A stretch of 64,000 bases of DNA from Flammulina velutipes (Eukaryota > Basidiomycota > Agaricomycetes > Agaricales > Physalacriaceae): contig CM022374.1 in the NCBI GenBank assembly GCA_011800155.1, forward strand, positions 868,001 to 932,000, read 5' to 3'. The position numbers were made by a program, and so were the translations under genes. Of the stretch, positions 42,585 through 51,099 are shown one piece after another. A model generated the notes under the pieces. That model saw nothing but the letters and a program-made list of their open reading frames with translations. It searched no databases and was not told where the DNA came from. Within the stretch, counting starts at the first letter, position 1, and every line of letters starts with the position of its first letter.

Positions 42585-44159
42585 TTAACTAGCTGTTAAT
42601 AAACGAAAAGCTCGTTCATCCTCCTGGCTCTCCATCAGCATATCGTCCCCTTCGACTATCCAAGTCACGTCCAATCCTTCCCTTTGTAAGCCACGCAAGA
42701 ACAACGCCAGGGACGATGTCCTCAGTCCCAGAGGCGTCGTTTCCTCAGGATGTACCTTCCCATCCAACCTCAACCTCTTCAACGGAGAAGCGCCACCCCA
42801 TCGAGAGCCTATCATCTTCTTGGTCTGCTCCAACCGGAACAAGATATGCTCGGTGGATGTTGAACAAATCACCATGGTAAGGTCGGTGAGATGGGGCAGG
42901 ACATGCTCAGCCTGCGAGGCCGCGTCCGGGATAGTGAGCATCTCAACCGTAGGAAGGATATCATCCGAATCTTCAGTGTGGAATTCGACGTGCAACGTAG
43001 TGACGGTGGGTGCACAGAGTTGGAAGAGTGGTAGAAACATCGTCGGTGGGATGAAATTACCAATCTCGAGACGTTTTAGAGAGCATCCCGAGCGTTGAAT
43101 GAGATCTCGGATAATATCCACTGACGCCGGACTGACTCTGGGCTGAACACAGTGCGTTGGGTGTGTTTCCTGCGAAGTGTAGGTATTGGGCATGACGAAG
43201 CTCTCGAGGTTGGGGAATTTGAAGTACTGGAAGACGGTGGAGATGGCGCAGAACTGGAGGGACAGTTTGCGAAGGTTGGTGAGGATATGGTGGGTGAATG
43301 GAGGGAATGGATTGTTGGGATTCGGGCCAATGTGCATGATGTGAAGGGTGTTGAGGCTGGGGACGTCGCGGAGGAATACGTGCAAATCCCGGTCCTTGGC
43401 GAATATACCAGAGAATGTGGTGAGGGAGGGGGACGGTTGAAAGCCGACTGTCGTGTAGAGATTTAGGGTGATAGTGTCCACGAACGGCGCATCAAGGTTA
43501 GGCATGTATAAGGCGTCGTATACCCCCTGATATCGAATTTCCAACGATTTCAGGTTTTGAAGCTTATGTTCAGCGAATGTGTCGAAAACAAGGTCGACGG
43601 TCCTACATGGGCCAACGCATTTGAAAGAGCGTAGTCGGGAAACATGGCCGTCAAGCAGATACAAGACGTCGTCAATAATACCCTCTTCCGCAAATGTTAA
43701 TGGATTGTCAACAGGTCGGACATCCAAGGACAACTCTAGTGGATGAGGGTATGAGAGGACAAGACACTGGGCCAGCACATGTCTATTTGGCACCTGTCCT
43801 CTTGCGCAGTGCATGTCGATCTTGGACCAGAAAGCGGCAGAAGAGGTGGTAATGGATCGCCAGTGGCGGCAGACGCGTCCTATGACAACTCTGGATCCCA
43901 CAGGCGACGCAGACGTGTCACCCACATGCATAAATATGGACAGCAAGAGTTCGCGCGGTAGGGCGCGTATAGGCGCGAAAAGTCCTTCGCAACGTTGGAT
44001 TTCAACGATAGCAGTAGCATATGCCTTTCGCAGGACCTCTGCTTGGCGCAGTAGGTTCCTTTTGTACTCGTGTATAGTGGGAATGACTGCGCTGGGAACT
44101 TGTTGTCCGACGCGAAGCATCTCGAGCAAGTTCATCTGGGCAACGCCAGTTACATCCAT
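42585..44159 (-). CDS. F-box-like protein, tandem paralog 2
   Basis: Intronless, 524 residues. It is the closest relative of the 40.8 kb gene. Shared blocks are MNLLEMLRVGQQVPSAVIPT, LFAPIRALPRELLLSIFMHV, VIGRVCRHWRSITTSSAAFW, LNTLHIMHIGPNPNNPFPPF, LESFVMPNTYTSQETHPTHC and a common end (GLDVTWIVEGDDML). It has slightly longer loops than paralog 1. Spacing to each neighbour is about 250-270 bp, so each copy probably has its own promoter. Confidence 0.8.
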   Translation of the reverse strand: MDVTGVAQMNLLEMLRVGQQVPSAVIPTIHEYKRNLLRQAEVLRKAYATAIVEIQRCEGLFAPIRALPRELLLSIFMHVGDTSASPVGSRVVIGRVCRHWRSITTSSAAFWSKIDMHCARGQVPNRHVLAQCLVLSYPHPLELSLDVRPVDNPLTFAEEGIIDDVLYLLDGHVSRLRSFKCVGPCRTVDLVFDTFAEHKLQNLKSLEIRYQGVYDALYMPNLDAPFVDTITLNLYTTVGFQPSPSLTTFSGIFAKDRDLHVFLRDVPSLNTLHIMHIGPNPNNPFPPFTHHILTNLRKLSLQFCAISTVFQYFKFPNLESFVMPNTYTSQETHPTHCVQPRVSPASVDIIRDLIQRSGCSLKRLEIGNFIPPTMFLPLFQLCAPTVTTLHVEFHTEDSDDILPTVEMLTIPDAASQAEHVLPHLTDLTMVICSTSTEHILFRLEQTKKMIGSRWGGASPLKRLRLDGKVHPEETTPLGLRTSSLALFLRGLQREGLDVTWIVEGDDMLMESQEDERAFRLLTAS

Positions 44160-44413
44160 GGTGGGGGTGTATTCCTAGATATGGTATTAGAGGCTTTCTG
44201 TGTCAAGTTGCTAATCCGTACCGATTATTTGACGCGTCGGAAAGTTCAACGTTCAACGGTAGGTGGTTGGTGACAATGGTGGTTGGTGGAGAAAGAGTCC
44301 TGTCCCTGACCCGCGTTGGTCGTCATGCATTCGTGGTCTAATTTGAGAAATAAAGTTCAAAAATCCAGCGCGAAGGTCAAGTAAGTACATACTATATATG
44401 TGTAAGTCCAAGT

Positions 44414-45967
44414 TTAAATATAACATAACAAACGCAAAGCCCTTTCACTGTGCTGTCCGTCGTTTAGGATATCCTCGCTGTCCATGATCCAGGACACATC
44501 CAATCCTTCCCTCGCCAGCTTTTGTAAAAAGATAGACAAGGACGAGATCTGGTATGCCAAGGCCAGAGTGTCATCGGCGAGATTGACCCTTTCCAGTCTC
44601 AACTTCTTTAGCCTCGTAACACCAGCTTTGACATCCCATCGCGACCGTATCATCATCTCAAGCGCCTCCAGCTTGAAGAGGTAGTCGCTGAACGTGTTCG
44701 CTTCGAAAGAGAGGTCGGTGAGATGAGGGAGAACGAGTGACTCAGCCGACACGTCCTCTGCAACAGTGAGCATCTGAATCAACGGGAGTGTATCGCCTGC
44801 GATGTCGATGTGGAAAAAGACGTGAAGGGAGGTCAACGTCGAAGCGCAAAGGTAGAAGAGTCGTAAAAATAGGGTGGGAGGTATGTTGTTGCTCAGGCGA
44901 AGAGAGCGGAGAGGACACCGAGAGCGCTCCATGAGGTCTTTGATGATGCTCACTGACACAATATGATCACGGTTTATGCATGGAGTGGAATGCCCTCCGT
45001 CTGAAGACAGTGTCGTGGGCATAGAAAACTCCTGTAGTCCCGGGAAGGTGAATTGCCGCCACACTGGCGAGATGCCACAGGATTCGAGCGTCAAGGTGCG
45101 AAGCTTGTTTAGCACAATGGGGGTAGGATTGGGGGCGCCATCTCCTGCTCCGATATGCTTTACATGGAGACTCGTCAAGCTCAGCGCCTTGGCAAGGAAC
45201 CCGTATAATTCCCAATCGTCGTCGAAAACGCCACAGAATGTTGTGAGGGACGTCGATGGGGAAAAGGTTGGATCCGGGGAAAAGTTCAGCCTGAGGGATC
45301 GAAGACTGGGTGTCTTTAAGGCCATGGTTAGACCTGTATATTTGCCCCGATATTCGAGAGCCAGCGTTTCCAATCTGCGAAGGTGTGTAACCTTATCGAG
45401 GAGCATTTCAATTCCTTCGCACGCGCCCGTGTGCTTGTAAGAGCGCCATCTGGATACATGTTGGCATAGCAGTGCGAGGAATCCGTCTTCAACGCCAATA
45501 TACTCCCCGTGGTAGAAATCGACTGATATATCCAACGCGCGGGGATGGGAGAGTACGAGACACTGCGCGAGCACTGATAAGCTAGGCTTCGAAGAGTATT
45601 TGGTCAGGTTGGGGTTCCTCCTGTACACAGATATGTCGATCTTTGACCACAAGTCGGGAGAAGATGTAGAGATGGCCCGCCAGTGTCGACAGACGCGACC
45701 TATGACTGCTCTGGCTCCGGTTAAAGATATGGAGGCATCCTCAGTGAGGAAGAATATGTGCAGGAGGATTTCGCGGGGCAGGGCGCGTATTGGCGCAAAA
45801 AGGCCGTCGCAATGTGTGATAGCGGTAAGCGTGTCGTCGAGTTCGCGTTGGAGCCGTGCGACACGGCGCAGCAGAGAGCTTTTACGTTCTTGAATTGAAG
45901 GGATAGCAGCGGAGGGCAATGGTTGCCCAATACGAAGCATTTCTAAGAGATCCAACGACGCATCCAT
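44414..45967 (-). CDS. F-box-like protein, tandem paralog 3
   Basis: Intronless, 517 residues. It is the most divergent of the trio but collinear with it: LLEMLRIGQPLPSAAIPSIQ, LFAPIRALPREILLHIFFLT, VIGRVCRHWRAISTSSPDLW, LTSLHVKHIGAGDGAPNPTP and the end segment GLDVSWIMDSEDIL. A TTTATAAA element at 46110-46117 lies about 145 bp upstream of the start and is a plausible TATA box. The frame is fully open, so all three copies look functional. Confidence 0.8.
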   Translation of the reverse strand: MDASLDLLEMLRIGQPLPSAAIPSIQERKSSLLRRVARLQRELDDTLTAITHCDGLFAPIRALPREILLHIFFLTEDASISLTGARAVIGRVCRHWRAISTSSPDLWSKIDISVYRRNPNLTKYSSKPSLSVLAQCLVLSHPRALDISVDFYHGEYIGVEDGFLALLCQHVSRWRSYKHTGACEGIEMLLDKVTHLRRLETLALEYRGKYTGLTMALKTPSLRSLRLNFSPDPTFSPSTSLTTFCGVFDDDWELYGFLAKALSLTSLHVKHIGAGDGAPNPTPIVLNKLRTLTLESCGISPVWRQFTFPGLQEFSMPTTLSSDGGHSTPCINRDHIVSVSIIKDLMERSRCPLRSLRLSNNIPPTLFLRLFYLCASTLTSLHVFFHIDIAGDTLPLIQMLTVAEDVSAESLVLPHLTDLSFEANTFSDYLFKLEALEMMIRSRWDVKAGVTRLKKLRLERVNLADDTLALAYQISSLSIFLQKLAREGLDVSWIMDSEDILNDGQHSERALRLLCYI

Positions 45968-46335
45968 CGTTCAGTATCGAATTGCACTGTTCCCTAACTA
46001 GAACAGAACATTAGGAGAGGTACGGAATGAGAGGAAGTCTACCTACTTGAACGGAAGGAAACTTCAGAGTTTGAGTCTCGCCGTAGAGGTGGTCGGTAAG
46101 AAGGATAAGTTTATAAAGGCTATGTAGTCATGATGATGATATTCAGGCACAACGTTGTATCTTGATACAGTTTAAGCTTGAACGTTGAACGTTTGAACTT
46201 CCAGACGGAAACTACAAACAGCCTGTAAAGTTGCAGATTTCATTATACTCCACGATTGTACAAGATTGAAAACGAAACGGCGGCGGAAAGAATATCTTAC
46301 ATGGAGGAAGGATGGATAAAGGTAGACAAGTCGTA

Positions 46336-47862
46336 CTAATCCTTCGACGAGTCATCAGCAGAGTCCATCAAGCTAAGAACAACATTAGACAAAGGAAACA
46401 TTAGATGACTGCGCACATACCTGTACTGCTTCATCAACGAACACTCCCCGCCGTTCTCCAAATCAATGTTGTATGAGTAAAAGTATCCTTCAGACGAAAT
46501 CACCATGACCTGGGGGGTAGTCCTACAAAAGAGCAGCATCAGCAACACACGTCTAGAGGCAGCCATATCCCAACGTACCCACTAAGCGCAACTACACATC
46601 GAACTCCACTCGTCGGCAGCCTCAACCAGGCAAAGTCCCGTGAAGGCTCCCACATCTCCGTGACCGCGTTCGGTAGGTACCCTCCCATTGAATGCGAGAG
46701 TGATTTGGTCACCTGGAGCGATTTCCGCCGTAGGCTAGATTGAATCCCACCGTTCTTCTTCTTCTGTATAAACTCCTCGTACCCTCCGTCCATTCCCTCC
46801 CGACTCTCCAAACTATCGGTCTCCGCGCTGATACTGCTGCTGTCCTTCCGCAGCCCAGCCCCCAGCCGGAATATGTGTACTGTATCATGCGCCGAGCTCA
46901 CAGCCATGAGCGTAGAGACAGCGTTAAAGTTGATAGAATAGATCTTGGCCTCCCGCGTCCCCCGGCGGAATTGGTACAGTTTCTCGGCGCCTGGTACGCT
47001 CCAAACACGGATGACAGTACCCTTGTCAGACGCAGTCGCGAGCAGAGTGCCCGTCGGGTTGATACTGAGGAGAGATATGGGGGATTTGTGGGCTTGGATG
47101 ACGTTTGCCACAGTTAGTGAGCGGGTGGAGAAGAGAAGAACATCCCCGGATTGGGTTGGTGGCTGCGACGGGGCGGGAGTGGGTTGTGTGGATAATGGCG
47201 TGGAGGGGGAGGGAACAGGAGATGGATAAGCTAGGTATGAGCTGTCTGCGGACGGAGAGAGGGCACATATTGCTGCGCGAGAGCTATCAGTATCTACCAA
47301 GTATGATACGAGCATGAATACACACCGTCTGGATTGGGCGTGGTCTCAATAACGTGCAGTAGACGCATGTTGGATATGTCGTAGATGTATATTTCAGTCT
47401 CAAGGACAATAACCAGCGTTTTCCGGTTCATCTTCACAGCCAGGATGGAGGAGGGAAAGAGGAGCTCGCAAATCATGGATTGTCTCTGGGGTCATGTCAA
47501 CCAGGTTATGGTACATAGAGCTTCTCGCACACCTTGGTATTCACGATTTGCAGCTTTCTGGGACTTGACTGGGGTTGGTCTGCCGCGCCAACAAGAGCGA
47601 TCAACGAAGTGCAGAATAACATCTCAACTATGCCTTTGGCGCCATCGTCTTCGTATAACAGTCAGCACTGCCCATCACAACCGCAAAGCGACTCACTCAT
47701 GCTATAAACACGACCAAAAGGCTCGCAATTGGTGATGCTGTATCCCTTTCGCGTCCCAACAGAAACACATCTAGGCTGCCAATGAATCCTCCATTTCAAT
47801 CATGTCCGAAATTGGCATTCTCACGAGAAATCTTGGTTGAAGTTTGCGAAAAGCATAGTCAT
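46336..47862 (-). CDS. ATG18: PROPPIN Atg18 (WD40 autophagy protein)
   Basis: This is a phosphoinositide-binding beta-propeller of autophagy and vacuole size control. Exon 1 reads [13 protein letters not shown] and joins [20 protein letters not shown]. Then follow [58 protein letters not shown] and [20 protein letters not shown]. The PI3P-binding FRRG motif is present ([19 protein letters not shown]), followed by [17 protein letters not shown] Pro/Ser-rich insert sits between blades, and the last blade is near [20 protein letters not shown]. The start at 47862 is chosen because MLFANFNQD is the family N-terminus; the second ATG two codons later is equally likely. Confidence 0.88.
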
Positions 47863-48114
47863 CGTCGTCCTGGCGTTATTTGAGTAGACGCGCGAACGAC
47901 ATATAGCAGCTAGGTGGTGGTCGAGAGAAGAAGAACAACACGTCGTCGGCGTCACGGCACCGGAGCTTGCCGTTTATGGACGCCTCTGTGGCGCAGTGTG
48001 GCGCTTCAGTTTTATCGTGCGTCAAGTAGTTTGTGCATTGAGAAATATCAGACATTGCCGTTGCGTAGTATTGATATAGAGGAAGACATTTCATTTACTC
48101 ACCAATCACATATA

Positions 48115-49020
48115 ATGTATGGTACTTATTCTTGTAATAAGACTGAGAAGTGGCGCCAGTCAAACCGACTCGATACTGGATCAAGCAGCAGCAGATGCAT
48201 GCAGGCTGAAAAATACAGTAGTGGAACACAGATCGAAGTTCTCGGCAAGGTCTTTGATTGCATACCTACCACCATGGCCAATGAAATGACTGTCGAGGAC
48301 ATCCAGAGGGAAATATTCGAAACTCTGACTGTTAATGGGATCACCCCTTCTCAAGAGGTTGCCCAGCTCCGATTCTTCGACGTTTGGGGAATTCGGTATG
48401 TATCCCTCCTGCCGCCACATACATATCTGACCCCTTTAGAAGTGCATACAAACAGATGCACGTATCACTAAATTTCCTCAAACCTGCATCGCTAATCTAG
48501 CCGACAGGACGAATAATGCATTAATGAGCCATGTGTGCCAGCCACCGACATTGTGGTTCACGCCCACGGAGAACAGTTCCCCATGCACCGTTCTATCTTC
48601 ATCCAGATTTTCGGAAATTCCGTCAAGTGGCCTACAATGGATGGCTATAATCTGGACTGCTTCATCCCTGCTCACCATTTTCGCGCTTTGCAGCACTTCG
48701 CCTACACAGGATGCATTTACAGTTTTATGACTCACATGTTCCAAGAGCTGTTTGACCATCTCCAACCCGAAATGAGTCAGGCTGGCCCAGCAATGGAATT
48801 GGACGCGGAAGGGATAATGGCTGAGACACTGGAGGCTCGTTTGAGTGTCGCACGCCATATTTTGGAGTTTGTAATGATCTTGGAGGCCGCAGGTTGCGGC
48901 AACTCTCCCAGTTTCCTGGCAGACGAGACATTCAACTTCGCAACGAGCTTGTGGGCTACACACCGGGGACAAGAGCGTTTAGCTGTCCTCGAAACTGTTT
49001 CAGGAACCGTTTTTAGCTAG
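48115..49020 (+). CDS. Hypothetical protein, BTB-like C-terminal part
   Basis: The 3' exon encodes a BTB/POZ-like segment (DIVVHAHGEQFPMHRSIFIQ, then IPAHHFRALQHFAYTGCIY), followed by a helical region (RLSVARHILEFVMILEAAGC). An upstream open frame starting at 48115 gives MTVEDIQREIFETLTVNGIT and QLRFFDVWGIR and would be the first exon, with a GTATGT donor at 48395. I could not find an acceptor that joins the two in frame, because a stop at about 48510 interrupts the BTB frame. The gene may have another exon, a different start or be broken. The BTB call is moderate. Confidence 0.45.
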
Positions 49021-49201
49021 GAGTATGATATATATATAGGTGTACAATTAGATAATTTAACAAAGTTTCATCCAGATATCTTTTGAGCTATGTATTAGGA
49101 GATAAAACAATTACTCGAAGTGCATACGCGCTCAGGAATGTTGCGGCAAATGAATCAGGAAAAGCCCTTACAAATACACCATATCTCTAAGATAGAATAC
49201 A

Positions 49202-50047
49202 TCACATATGTACGACATAAATAATAAACTGGGTACAATATTTCTCTATGAAACAGAAACGCGTAGATATATCTGACATTTCTAAGTGGATATCGCAAAA
49301 GTTCGGAAAATAATTATTGGTAGTGTCCAGAAAAGGATCTTCCCGCCAGCGCCCGCCTTCAGGGCGACCAGCTTCCAACAAGCTCCCGGCTTCCCAGAAA
49401 TCTGATACCAAATTACTGCTGTGAAGAATGAGAACACGATTCACATCAGAAAGGAAGTATCTCACTCGGCCGAGGTCAACAACAACCATGCATCCCTCAT
49501 ACTTGAGTTGAGCGACATGACAGACGACATTGAGTGGCGATATGATATCCAGATCAGAATGTGTCTCCAAAGAATAGCTGGTTGCGGGAAACCATGGAAA
49601 GGCTGAGAATATGTCATAAACGTCGGGAGGAAGGGGCCTATAGCGAGAAATGTGAAAGCAGACTTTCGATCCATCCAATGATTCAGATGTCGCGATTCTC
49701 TGTATACTCCCGGTGTATGTTGCTGATGGTGTTGCGGGAAGAGAGTAACGCACTAAACTGTTGCCGAGATGTGTACTTTGACGTGTATAAAGAACACCGT
49801 CATAGGCGTACCGGGCAGCCTCTTCGGATAGATTGCCAGGTGCGAAGTCGTTATTAGAATCTGCCGGATCTTGCTGCGACAAGAGCTGTGGCTGACAATA
49901 ATTTCTAATCAGACACCGGATTAATCCGGATGCATTGTTTCTAATCAGCCCTATAGATCCGCGGCCCCGCACAGCCACAGGGGCACATGCACGCATTAGG
50001 ACATCCCAATCGGGAAGCGGCAACCCTTCGGCATTGCAAGCTGTCAT
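49202..50047 (-). CDS. Hypothetical protein
   Basis: One open frame of 281 residues with no domain I recognise. The N-terminus has a small internal repeat (GLIRNNASGLIRCLIRN). The middle is polar (ARYAYDGVLYTRQSTHLGNS) and a later part is more hydrophobic (VVCHVAQLKYEGCMVVVDLG, RVRYFLSDVNRVLILHSS). No signal peptide is visible. The start at 50047 lies at the edge of a repeat-rich strip, so the 5' end may be truncated or not real. It could be a domain-less gene or part of an old element. Confidence 0.4.
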   Translation of the reverse strand: MTACNAEGLPLPDWDVLMRACAPVAVRGRGSIGLIRNNASGLIRCLIRNYCQPQLLSQQDPADSNNDFAPGNLSEEAARYAYDGVLYTRQSTHLGNSLVRYSLPATPSATYTGSIQRIATSESLDGSKVCFHISRYRPLPPDVYDIFSAFPWFPATSYSLETHSDLDIISPLNVVCHVAQLKYEGCMVVVDLGRVRYFLSDVNRVLILHSSNLVSDFWEAGSLLEAGRPEGGRWREDPFLDTTNNYFPNFCDIHLEMSDISTRFCFIEKYCTQFIIYVVHM

Positions 50048-50120
50048 CGCCGCCTTTGGGACAAAACCGCGTACGGGTGTTCCCGTAGATTAGAACGCGC
50101 CGCCACGTGCCCGCCACTTG

Positions 50121-50186
50121 TAGCGCCCGCTCATCCGCAGCGCCCGCCCATCCGCAGCGCCCGCCCATCCGCAGCGCCGGCGCTGC
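50121..50186. repeat. 17-bp GC-rich tandem repeat ending in a palindrome
   Basis: The unit GCAGCGCCCGCCCATCC occurs twice exactly (50137-50153, 50154-50170), preceded by a variant. It ends in the perfect 16-bp palindrome GCAGCGCCGGCGCTGC (50171-50186), which begins like the unit. Confidence 0.8.
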
Positions 50187-50218
50187 TTATTCCCGTTTGT
50201 CTGGTTATTTTCACGTTG

Positions 50219-50590
50219 CATTCATTGTAATGGTATATATAGAAATGAGCTCCTAGCGGTATGCGGGTTATATTTCCCGGGTGCGCCACATTCCCGCTGT
50301 TAAAATTGTCCGCCGGCACGCCGCCCGGTCCCCGTTTTCCTTCGGTTCACATTACATTCACTGTAATCATTTTAATTGGTGTCTGCTGCTAGCTTAAATC
50401 TAGCATGCGGGTGGTATTTCCCGGTTCCGCCACATTCCCTTCCCTCCAGAATGGTTTCCTACCACTCTGACTACCTTTAAAACAGTCTTATGAGTTCATT
50501 CTAACGGTATACCGCCGTCGCCTTCATCGGCTCTTCCGTAGCGCGCCCATATAGAGAATTTCTGGTTGCGCCACATATCCCGCGCGACAC
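50219..50590. repeat. Degenerate repeat of about 140 bp, two to three copies
   Basis: Copy 1 (about 50219-50295) and copy 2 (about 50356-50439) share CATTCANTGTAAT and, further on, a 34-bp block (50262 and 50406 starts) containing TGCGGGT, TATTTCCCGG and CGCCACATTCCC, with about four differences. A weaker third copy of the last block lies near 50566 (GCGCCACATATCCCGCG). This looks like part of a non-coding element, perhaps a terminal or subterminal repeat. Confidence 0.55.
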
Positions 50591-50879
50591 GCTTCCATAA
50601 ATGCTGACCGTTACACAGTTCTATAAATACTAATCGTTCCGTCGCAGGTTCATTATCTCCCTTCGCCCAACCGCTCTGAGCCCCGGCAGGCCTTGTACGT
50701 TATTATAATGATCTATTTCCCTTACATCCATCCTGCCTCGCCTGATTTTCCTATACACCGCCACTTCACCCCCTCCTGCTCCTCTCTGCACCGCCTCCCG
50801 CCCCTCGCCGCGCCGTAGACCCGCCACTTATTCGACAAACACGGTTCTAACTACCTTAACTCTGGAGCATACGTTGTAG

Positions 50880-50966
50880 CACTTTGGCGCAGTGGCGTGT
50901 CGCTCTATGGAGTTTGAAAATAGTCATGTCTTAGGTCGTTGGATCGAACCTTCCTATTGCCTTTTT
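50880..50966 (+). other. tRNA-like sequence with A and B boxes
   Basis: TGGCGCAGTGGC (50884-50895) fits the pol III A box, GGATCGAACC (50941-50950) fits the B box, and a T run (CTTTTTG) ends it. The arms do not fold into a full cloverleaf, so this is not a working tRNA. It may be a tRNA pseudogene or the head of a SINE. The D-arm and T-arm resemble tRNA-Met most. Confidence 0.4.
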
Positions 50967-51099
50967 GTAAATTGAACTTTACGACTTATAATTTCATCAA
51001 TGTTTCAAAATATGACCGTGCACGTCAAAGCGCTACCTTTGAAGAATATTCATTCCCTCTGTGAAGGAGTTACATGTAATATACGTTTTTCTTACGAAA

